A DNA stretch of 7,705 nucleotides from an uncultured Micrococcus sp. (GTDB lineage: Bacteria; Actinomycetota; Actinomycetes; Actinomycetales; Micrococcaceae), in NCBI GenBank assembly GCA_946222435.1, contig CAMIOJ010000099.1, positions 1 to 7,705 on the forward strand, read 5' to 3'. A program made the position numbers and the translations under genes. This document shows, one piece after another, positions 1 to 6,700 of the stretch. The notes below the pieces were generated by a model. It was not told where the DNA came from and did no database searches. It worked only from the letters and a program-made list of their open reading frames with translations. Each line of letters starts with the position of its first letter. The stretch's first letter is position 1.

Positions 1-734
1 CCTGGAGGCCGGCCCCCTCGCCGTCGGGCTTGCCGGTGCCCTCGCCCACCGATCCCTGGTCCCCGGCGCCGACGCCCTCGGCCCCGGGCTCCTGGTCCCC
101 CTCACCCGAGGCGTCGAGCCCGTGGACCCCGGCACCCACGGAGTCCGAGACCACGGACACGGAAGCCCCGGACTCTCAGGCCCCGGGCGCCTGGGCCCCG
201 CCGTCCGACGGGGGCGGCCAGGGACCGGAGCCCTCTGCGGAGCCGCCCGTGTCCCAGGAGGCCGGTGAGGCCTCGCCGTCCGGCGAGCCGCTTGACCTGG
301 ACACCGGCCCGGTCCCGGGTGCCAGCCCTGTCCTGAAGGAGGAGGGGACTCCCTCGCTGGGCTCGAACGACGGCACCGGGCGCAGTGCTCTGCGGGACAC
401 CATGGACAGCGCCCTGTCCGGGCTGCAGAACTCCGGCCGCCTGCTGGAGGACGAGGCGTTGGCCGCCCTGGAGCACGCCCAGGAGGAGAAGCTCCAGAAG
501 CCGAAGGCGACCTCCGGAGACCAGAGCGAGGACCTGCGCAGCATCCTCGCGGAGAACGACGCGGACGACGCCTCCATGGCCTGGGCCGAGCCGGGCCCGC
601 TCCTGACCCGCATCGGCCAGGCACCGGCCTGGCTCATCGGCCTGTTGCTGGCCAGCGTCGCCACGCTCGGCGCCCTCTCCTACCGCTGGGGGGCGGCCTT
701 CCTGCGCCGCCGCGAGGAGCGTCAGGGCGGCTGA
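1..734 (+). CDS. Pro/Ser/Thr-rich protein with W-x-P repeats and C-terminal membrane anchor (5'-partial)
   Basis: The frame is open to the left edge with no stop, so the true start is probably outside the window; the first in-window start option is TTG at 30. Numbering from that codon, residues 1-100 are a low-complexity, probably disordered stretch rich in Pro, Ser, Thr, Gly and acidic residues, with a recurring W-[STA]-P motif at W10, W22, W32 and W55 and one more W-R-P just upstream. Residues 115-185 look helical and charged. Residues about 199-219 (AWLIGLLLASVATLGAL core) form one hydrophobic segment followed by a basic tail (FLRRREERQGG). By the positive-inside rule the tail is cytoplasmic and the Pro-rich part would be outside, spanning the cell wall, if a signal peptide exists upstream. 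No LPXTG sorting signal is present. I do not recognise the family. The gene converges on the glutamate-synthase-like gene. The frame is well supported by its strong G/C third-position bias and coherent composition; the function is unknown. Confidence 0.72.
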   Translation, partial: WRPAPSPSGLPVPSPTDPWSPAPTPSAPGSWSPSPEASSPWTPAPTESETTDTEAPDSQAPGAWAPPSDGGGQGPEPSAEPPVSQEAGEASPSGEPLDLDTGPVPGASPVLKEEGTPSLGSNDGTGRSALRDTMDSALSGLQNSGRLLEDEALAALEHAQEEKLQKPKATSGDQSEDLRSILAENDADDASMAWAEPGPLLTRIGQAPAWLIGLLLASVATLGALSYRWGAAFLRRREERQGG

Positions 735-818
735 CCCGCCGAGTACCGCTCCCCCTCGGCGTCTCGCGCCGCACCGCGCTGTTGCGGCCATGAGGCGCTG
801 TCGCCGCATACATGACGG

Positions 819-881
819 ATGCCGCCGCGCATGTGGGCCATGCCGCCTCACATTCGGGGCATGCCGCCGCTGACGAAGAGA
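819..881. repeat. Degenerate 21-bp tandem repeat, about three units
   Basis: Units begin at 819, 840 and 861, each with ATGCCGCC. Units 1 and 2 match at 16 of 21 positions; the third keeps the first eight bases and then diverges. In the plus frame it would read as heptads (MPP-R-M-W-A / MPP-H-I-R-G / MPP-L-T-K), but it lies after the stop of the upstream gene (an additional in-frame TGA is at 813) and just before a strong hairpin, so it is more likely non-coding or a decayed coding remnant. The rest of 735-961 shows nothing beyond this repeat and the hairpin. Confidence 0.5.
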
Positions 882-882
882 G

Positions 883-918
883 CCGGCCCCGGCAGACCGT
901 CTGGTCTGCCGGGGCCGG
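883..918. terminator. Bidirectional terminator-like hairpin between convergent genes
   Basis: A perfect 16-bp stem: left arm CCGGCCCCGGCAGACC (883-898), loop GTCT (899-902), right arm GGTCTGCCGGGGCCGG (903-918). It sits between the stop of the plus-strand gene (734) and the stop of the minus-strand glutamate-synthase-like gene (962), where a shared terminator is expected. The downstream side is only mildly T-rich on either strand (GTCTCTGTG on plus, CTCTCTTCG on minus), as is common in high-GC actinobacteria, where long GC stems without a U-tract are frequent. Function is inferred from the structure and position. Confidence 0.8.
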
Positions 919-961
919 GTCTCTGTGCGGCGGCGGTGCGGTGCACCCCGTCAGGAAGCGA

Positions 962-3034
962 TCACGCGCGTCCCTCCGGACGGTTTCCGTCCTCCACGAT
1001 CTCAGTGGTGCCGCGGCTCGAGTCCTCGTCACCCTCCTCGATGCGACGGCGGCCCTGCTCGTCCTGCGACGGACCGTCCTCGTCACCGCCGGTGTACGGC
1101 TCGGTCCGCTCGTCGTCGAAACGGTGCTCGCCGGCGGACTCCCGTGCAGGGGACTCCGAGGCTGGGGCGTCCTCGGCCGTGGCCGTGGCCCCCGCGGCGT
1201 GGGACCCACGGGCCTGCGCCGCGGCGCGCGCGCCGGTCACGCCGTTGCCGTAGTACTCGTACAGGGACTGCCCCTCGCGCAGCTGGGTCACGCGCGGCAT
1301 CGGTGAGGTGGACGGGTTCGCGTCCTCCCCCGCCGCGGCGGCGGACTGGCGGCGCTCGGCGGCGTTCGCCTGGGCACGCTGGCTCGGGGTGGTCAGCAGC
1401 TCCGAACGCCACTCGGGGTCGTGGTCGTTCAGGTACTCGATGGGGGCGTGCTCGCCGAAGTGGTCCGCGTCCGCCTCCTTCCAGTCGATGTCCCAGCCGC
1501 CCGGGGGCTCGTTCAGGAGCTCGTTCTGACGGATCCAGCGGTAGATGGACGCGTAGGAGCGGGTGCTCAGATGGTCCACACGGCGGCGCAGCATGCGGGT
1601 GTTCAGCTGCGACGGATCGGTGACGCCCATGGACGCCATGATCTGCACCGCCTCGCGCACGGTGAGGCGGTGGTAGTTGTACACGCGGCGGGACTTGTCC
1701 TCCACGTCCAGGCCGCGCATGAGGCGGGGGTCCTGGGTGGCGACGCCCACCGGGCACTCGTTGGTGTGGCACTTCTGGGCCTGGATGCAGCCGGTGGCCA
1801 TCATCATGGCGCGGGCGGACATGGTGAAGTCCGCGCCCTGGATGAGGCGCTTGACGATGTCCGAGCCGGTGGCGATCTTGCCCGCGGCGCCGATCTTCAC
1901 CATGTGGCGCAGGCCGGTGCCGACCAGCGCGTTGTGGACCAGCATGAGGCCCTCGGTGAGCGGGGTGCCGATGTGGTCCGAGTACTCGAGCGGCGCGGCG
2001 CCGGTGCCGCCCTCCGAACCGTCCACGATGATGAAGTCCGGAGCGATGCGCTCCTCCCACATGGCCTTGCACATGGCGAGCACGTCCACGCGGGAGCCCA
2101 CGCAGAACTTGATGCCGATCGGCTTGCCGCCGGAGAGCTCGCGCAGCTTCCCGATGAAGTGCACCATCTCGCGCGGGGTCGAGAAGGCGGAGTGCGAGGC
2201 CGGGGACAGGCAGTCCTTGTCCTGCGGGATGTCACGGGCCTCGGCGATCTCCGGGGTGATCTTCGAGGCCGGCAGCATGCCGCCCAGGCCGGGCTTGGCG
2301 CCCTGGGACATCTTGATGGTGATGCCCTTGACCTCGGGGTAGTTGGCCTTCTCGCGGAACGTCTCCGGGTTGAAGGTGCCGTCCTCGTTGCGGCAGCCGA
2401 AGTAGCCCGAGCCGATCTCCCAGAACAGGTCGGCGCCGTTGCCGCGGTGGTACTTGGTGAGACCGCCCTCGCCGGTCTCGTGGACGAAGCCGCCCATGCC
2501 GGCGCCCTTGTTCATGGCCAGCACCGCGTTGGCGGAGAGCGAGCCGAAGGACATCGAGGAGATGTTCATCAGGGACAGGTCGTACGGCTGGGTGCAGTCC
2601 GGGCCGCCGATGCGGACCGTCGGCGGCTCTGCCGGCGGGTTCACCGGAGCGGACGAGTGCAGCAGGAACTCGTAGCCGATCTCGCCCGTGTCGCGCTCGG
2701 TGCCGAACGCCTTGTGGTTGTCGAGGCCCTTGGAGCGCGCGTAGACGAGCGAGCGGGTGTCCCGGTCGAACGGCTTGCCGTCGAAGTTGCGCTCGATGAA
2801 GTACTGCTGGATCTCCGGGCGGATGGACTCCAGCAGGTACCGGAAGTGACCGAGGATGGGGTAGTTGCGGAGGATCGCGTGCCGACGCTGGGTGAGGTCC
2901 CAGATGCCGAGGACGGCGAGGGCGATCAGGACGATGGCCAGGAACCACCAGGCTTCATTGCCCAGCGACGCCACCAGCACCACGATCAGAGCCCCGAGCG
3001 ACAGCGCGGCGATCACGAGAAATCTGTTGTTCAC
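962..3034 (-). CDS. Membrane-tethered FMN-binding glutamate synthase family protein (YerD-like, no glutaminase domain)
   Basis: 690 residues, with a GTG start at 3034 that is the first start after an in-frame TGA at 3055-3053, so the N-terminus is fixed within a few codons. Residues 4-24 and 28-46 are two hydrophobic helices, giving a membrane tether. The glutamate synthase core follows at about 80-500: MSFGSLSANA (161-170), GEGG (188-191), SQGAKPGLGG (243-252), GSEGGTGAAP (339-348) and GAAGKIATG (382-390) match the FMN and 2-oxoglutarate barrel of GltB. Cys416, Cys422 and Cys427 form the C-x5-C-x4-C ligand set of the 3Fe-4S cluster. The N-terminal Cys-dependent glutaminase domain and the C-terminal beta-helix domain of full-length GltB are absent, and no gltD partner is seen. 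Residues 553-690 are an acidic, Ala/Ser/Glu-rich, probably disordered tail. Homologues are annotated as putative ferredoxin-dependent glutamate synthases, but the real reaction and electron donor are not established from sequence. Codons 2-5 include AGA and TTT, unusual in this genome. Confidence 0.95.
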   Translation of the reverse strand: MNNRFLVIAALSLGALIVVLVASLGNEAWWFLAIVLIALAVLGIWDLTQRRHAILRNYPILGHFRYLLESIRPEIQQYFIERNFDGKPFDRDTRSLVYARSKGLDNHKAFGTERDTGEIGYEFLLHSSAPVNPPAEPPTVRIGGPDCTQPYDLSLMNISSMSFGSLSANAVLAMNKGAGMGGFVHETGEGGLTKYHRGNGADLFWEIGSGYFGCRNEDGTFNPETFREKANYPEVKGITIKMSQGAKPGLGGMLPASKITPEIAEARDIPQDKDCLSPASHSAFSTPREMVHFIGKLRELSGGKPIGIKFCVGSRVDVLAMCKAMWEERIAPDFIIVDGSEGGTGAAPLEYSDHIGTPLTEGLMLVHNALVGTGLRHMVKIGAAGKIATGSDIVKRLIQGADFTMSARAMMMATGCIQAQKCHTNECPVGVATQDPRLMRGLDVEDKSRRVYNYHRLTVREAVQIMASMGVTDPSQLNTRMLRRRVDHLSTRSYASIYRWIRQNELLNEPPGGWDIDWKEADADHFGEHAPIEYLNDHDPEWRSELLTTPSQRAQANAAERRQSAAAAGEDANPSTSPMPRVTQLREGQSLYEYYGNGVTGARAAAQARGSHAAGATATAEDAPASESPARESAGEHRFDDERTEPYTGGDEDGPSQDEQGRRRIEEGDEDSSRGTTEIVEDGNRPEGRA

Positions 3035-3078
3035 CCGCCCAATCGTGCCGTATCAGGATGTGGAATGACAGCACCGAC

Positions 3079-3135
3079 GGACGTTTGTCCCGCAATCACC
3101 CCTCCCCGTGGACGATTCGTCCGCGGACCCCGTCC
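3079..3135. promoter_or_regulatory. Cluster of three GGAC-N3-5-GTCC dyads upstream of the glutamate-synthase-like gene
   Basis: Three short dyads share GGAC and GTCC half-sites: GGACGTTTGTCC (3079-3090), GGACGATTCGTCC (3110-3122, extending to 6-bp arms around one central base) and GGACCCCGTCC (3125-3135). They lie 45-101 nt upstream of the GTG start at 3034, where operators would be placed. No convincing -35/-10 pair could be assigned next to them. An operator array is a guess from repetition and position; a folded RNA leader is an alternative because the second and third dyads also lie inside the nested inverted repeat at 3101-3142. Confidence 0.3.
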
Positions 3136-3142
3136 GGGGAGG
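3101..3142. other. Nested inverted repeat in the thioesterase to glutamate-synthase-like gap
   Basis: Outer arms CCTCCCCG (3101-3108) and CGGGGAGG (3135-3142) are perfect complements and enclose the short dyads at 3110-3122 and 3124-3136. The structure lies 48 nt past the thioesterase stop on the minus strand. It may be a weak terminator for the upstream transcript, but no U-rich tract follows (the minus strand continues GGTGATTGCGGG), so a leader structure or protein-binding region is equally possible. Confidence 0.35.
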
Positions 3143-3189
3143 CATCCGGTGAGGGCAGGGACCCAGGCGGGTGCCGTCGTCGGGAAGGA

Positions 3190-3747
3190 TCACCAGGTGT
3201 GGGGCGCGGGGGTGCGCGAGGAGGGCAGGGCGATGTTCCGCCGCCACTCGTGCAGCCACTCCGGGATGCCGGGGCCGCCGTCCGGGTCGTGGCCGAGGGA
3301 GCGCATGGCCTCGGTGATGTCCTCGTTGGTGACCGGGGCGCCGTCCTTGCCGCGCAGTCGGCCGCAGATGTACCCGCGGACGTAGACCTCGCCGTCCACC
3401 ACGATGCGCTGCTCGAGCCACATGGCGCGGTCGTCGAGGCCGAGAAACCGGGTGTCCACGGAGAACCTCTGACCGAACTCCACGGAGCGGCGGAACGCGA
3501 TCTGCTCGGCCTGCACCACCGGCAGCCAGCCGCGCTTCCGGCACTCCCCCCACAGCCCGCAGCGGTCCATGAGGTCGAAGCGGCCGAGGTCGAACAGGCC
3601 GAAGTACTGGCCGTTGTTGATGTGCCAGGCGATGTCCACGTCCGTAAGCAGGGCACGCAGCGGGACCGAGGTCGGCTCCCAGGGCGAGACCCGCGGGCGG
3701 CGGCGGGACTTCAGCAGGGTGGCGACGGTGCGGAAGATCAGGTGCAT
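3190..3747 (-). CDS. Hot-dog-fold acyl-CoA thioesterase-like protein (4HBT_2 / THEM6-like)
   Basis: 185 residues with an ATG start at 3747, preceded by AGGG with 7 nt spacing (3758-3755), an acceptable ribosome binding site. Residues 35-60 read TDVDIAWHINNGQYFGLFDL and onward, matching the hot-dog thioesterase pattern D-x-D-x-x-x-H-x-N-N-x-x-Y followed by an acidic helix; Asp36, Asp38, His42, Asn44 and Asn45 are the candidate active-site region. The segments QAEQIAFRRSVEFGQRFSVDTRF (from 79) and AMWLEQRIVVDGEVYVRGYICGR (from 108) look like the antiparallel strands of the fold. The length is normal for single-domain members. These proteins probably hydrolyse acyl-CoA thioesters in the cytoplasm; the substrate cannot be read from sequence. 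The basic N-terminus (LLKSRRRPR) may contact membrane. The gene begins 43 nt after the putA stop, and its start codon is inside a large inverted repeat, so translation after read-through from putA may be restricted. Confidence 0.9.
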   Translation of the reverse strand: MHLIFRTVATLLKSRRRPRVSPWEPTSVPLRALLTDVDIAWHINNGQYFGLFDLGRFDLMDRCGLWGECRKRGWLPVVQAEQIAFRRSVEFGQRFSVDTRFLGLDDRAMWLEQRIVVDGEVYVRGYICGRLRGKDGAPVTNEDITEAMRSLGHDPDGGPGIPEWLHEWRRNIALPSSRTPAPHTW

Positions 3748-3790
3748 GGGGCCACCCTACCGGGGAGTAACCCGGCGGTGTGGCCCCATG
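3745..3790 (-). promoter_or_regulatory. 46-nt symmetrical inverted repeat over the thioesterase start codon
   Basis: Perfect 11-bp arms CATGGGGCCAC (3745-3755) and GTGGCCCCATG (3780-3790) flank a 4x4 internal loop and an inner 5-bp stem CCGGG/CCCGG (3760-3764 with 3771-3775) with a 6-nt loop. In minus-strand RNA the downstream arm contains the thioesterase ATG (3747-3745) and the end of its AGGG ribosome binding site, so the folded form would hide the start codon. The structure starts directly after the putA double stop TGATGA (3796-3791). No U-tract follows, which argues against a simple intrinsic terminator. TAGGGT at 3759-3754 resembles an actinobacterial -10 element and would place a transcription start near the ATG, but no -35 match is seen. 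Confidence 0.55.
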
Positions 3791-3793
3791 TCA

Positions 3794-6700
3794 TCAGAGG
3801 ATCTCGTCGGTGAGGTGGTCCGGCGTGCCGAAGCGATGGGCCGTGATGGAGACGGCCTGCTCGTGCACGAACGGCAGCAGCTCCACCTCGCCGGCGGAGA
3901 CCACCGGACCGGCGTACACGGCCACGTCCGGGGTGTCCCCGAGGGCGTGCTGCAGCGCACGCTTGGCGGCCAGCGCCCCGGCCCGGTCCCCCACCCAGTC
4001 CGAGATGAGGCGGATGCGGGCGTCGCCGCCGCCCTCCGCCGCCGGCGGGACCTCGGAGAGCTGCTTCGCGCGGCGGTGGAACTCGCCGGTGGACTCCACG
4101 TGGATGTCCACCGGGGCACCGAACTCGGTGCCCTGGAACTCACGGCGCAGCTGCTCCACCTGGCCGCGGACGCCCTCGGAGGAGATCGACGCGGCGTCGC
4201 CCTCCTCGGTGGACGGCACCGGGTTGATGGAGACCGTCATGGGGGCGCCGGCGCGCAGGCCGGCGGAGACCACGCGCAGCAGGTGCTCCGCCGGGCCGTG
4301 CTCCCAGCGCACCAGCACCGGGGTGGGCACATGGCGCAGCACGTTGCGCTCGGCGCGCAGCGAGGAGATGTCCTGGTCCGGGGCGAACACGGTGGTCCAG
4401 GCCTGCTCGTCCAGCTTCTGCGCCGTGTGCAGCCAGGACGGGTCCACGTTCGGCTCGCTCTCCGAGCCCGAGGCGGACTCCGGGTTGGTGAGCCAGGTGG
4501 GGGCATCCTCCCAGTGCACGAGGCCGTGCAGGTAGTGCGGGCCACCGGCCTTGGTGGTGGCACCCACCACGGAGCGCTTCCAGCCGCCGAACGGCTGCCG
4601 GCGCACGATGGCGCCGGTGATGCCGCGGTTCACGTAGAGGTTGCCGGCGTGGACGTGATGCAGCCAGTAGTCGATCTCCTCCGGGTCCAGCGAGTGCAGG
4701 CCGGAGGTGAGGCCGAAATCCACGGCGTTGACGATCTCCACAGCCTCCTCGAGGTCCTTGGCCGTCATCACGGACAGGTGCGGGCCGAAGAACTCGGTGA
4801 GGTGGGAGTGGCTGCCCGGCTTCACGCCGTAGCGGATGCCCGGGCTCCACAGGCGGCCGGAGTCGTCCAGCTGCTTGGGCTGCAGGGCCCAGGACTCGCC
4901 CTCCTCGAGCTGGGTGAGGCCGCGGCGCAGCTTCTCCCCCGGCTCCTCGATGACCGGGCCCATCTGGGCGCGGGCGTCGTCCGGGTAGGCCACGTGCAGG
5001 GAGGAGGCGGCGTCCAGCAGCTGACGGTGGAAGCGCTCGGAGGTGGCCACCGAGCCGACGAGCACCACCAGGGACGAGGCGGAGCACTTCTGGCCGGCGT
5101 GGCCGAACGCGGAGTTCACCACGTCCTTGGTGGCCAGGTCCAGATCCGCGGACGGGGTGACGATCAGGGCGTTCTTGCCGGAGGTCTCGGCCAGCAGGTC
5201 CAGGTCCGGGCGCATGGACTTGAACAGCTGGGCGGTCTCGTAGCCGCCGGTGAGGATCAGGCGCTCCACGGACGGGTGGGTGACCAACGCGGTGCCGACC
5301 TCCTTCTCGTCCTCGTCCGCCATGGTGACCAGGCGGACCAGGTCCTCCGGGTCGATGCCGGCCATCGGGCCGTCCGCGGCGAACGCCTCGGAGGCACGCA
5401 GGCCCTCGATGATGTGCTCCCAGGCCACGGCGCCGGTGCGCTCGGACTGCGGGGCGGGCTTGAACACCACCGGGGAGCCGGCGCCGAGCGCGGCCATGAC
5501 GCCGCCGACCGGGATGGCCACCGGGAAGTTCCACGGCGGGATCACCAGGGTCAGCTTCACCGGGATGGCGCGGGCGCCCTCCACCTGGTCCAGGCCGCGG
5601 GCCAGCCGGGCGTAGTAGTGGGCGAAGTCCACGGCCTCGGAGACCTCGGGGTCGCCCTGGTCCAGGGACTTGCCGGTCTCCGAGCCGGCGACCTCGAGCA
5701 GGCGGCCGCGGGCGGCGTGCAGGGCACGGCCCACGGAGTCCAGGGCCTCGGCGCGCTGCTCGCCGGTGAGCTTCCGCCAGGTCTTGCCGGCCTTCTCAGC
5801 GCGGGCGATCGCGTCCTCCGCGCCAGAGGCGGTGGTGACGCGGTGGGCGTCCACGGCCTCGGTGCCGAGGGTCGAGCCCGGGATGGCCTCGATGATCTCC
5901 CGGGCCCAGGCGCGGTTGCCCGGCAGGGACGGGTCGGTGTCCGGGGTGTTGGCGAAGCCGTCCACCGGGGCCGGGGTGTCGCCGTCGATGTGACGGGAGC
6001 GGTCCTGGCCGCGGGAGGGCTGCGGGATCTCGGTGTCCATCTGCTCGAGGGAGGCGAGGAAGCGGTGCCGCTCGCGCTCGAACAGCTCCGGATCCGAGTC
6101 CAGGTCGAACACCGCGGACATGAAGTTCTCGGAGGAGGCGCCCTCCTCGAGGCGGCGGACCAGGTAGGAGATCGCCACGTCGAACTCGCCCGGCTTGACC
6201 ACCGGGGTGTAGAGCAGCAGGGACCCGACGTCCTTCTTCACGGCCTCGGCCTGGCCGGTGGCCATACCCAGCAACATCTCGAACTCGACCTCCGGCGGGA
6301 TGCCGCCGGCCTCGGCCACGCCGTTCGGCTGCTCCGTGGACAGCCCGCGGCGCTTCACGAGCTGGTGGGCCAGGGCGATGTCGAAGAGGTTGTGTCCGGC
6401 CACGCCGATGCGCACGTTCTGCACGTGCTCCTTGGTGAGGGCGTAGTTGAGGACGCGCTTGTAGTTGGTGTCCGCCTCCTGCTTGGAGGCCACGGTGGCC
6501 AGGGACCAGCCCATGAGGGAGGCCTGCATCTGCTCCATCGGCAGGTTGGCGCCCTTGACCACGCGGACCTTCACGGGGGCGCCGCCGTCGGCGACGCGGC
6601 GGGCGGACCACTCCTGCAGCCGGATCATGGCGGACATGGCGTCCGGCAGGTAGGCCTGCAGCACGATGCCGGCCGGGTAGTCCTTCAGCTCCGGCTGGGA

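Noticed and set aside
812..1306. Plus-strand frames beginning in the 735-961 gap and running antisense into the glutamate-synthase-like gene
   Set aside because: They cross the 16-bp-stem hairpin and overlap the gene's C-terminal tail; composition is shadow-like and no ribosome site supports them.
1421..3385. 654-codon open frame on the plus strand opposite the glutamate-synthase-like gene and part of the thioesterase
   Set aside because: It is antisense to genes with clear family motifs, has an Ala/Val/Arg/Gly/His-biased composition with no recognisable domain, and is what the strong G/C third-position bias produces on the opposite strand.
3757..3789. 10-codon leader peptide (MGPHRRVTPR) as an annotated gene
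   Set aside because: It has no ribosome binding site and no run of regulatory codons; it is kept only as part of the hairpin hypothesis.
4140..5534. 464-codon minus-strand frame and many shorter frames overlapping putA
   Set aside because: They are out-of-frame shadows of putA with Arg/Pro/Gly-rich composition; the putA frame itself contains all catalytic residues.
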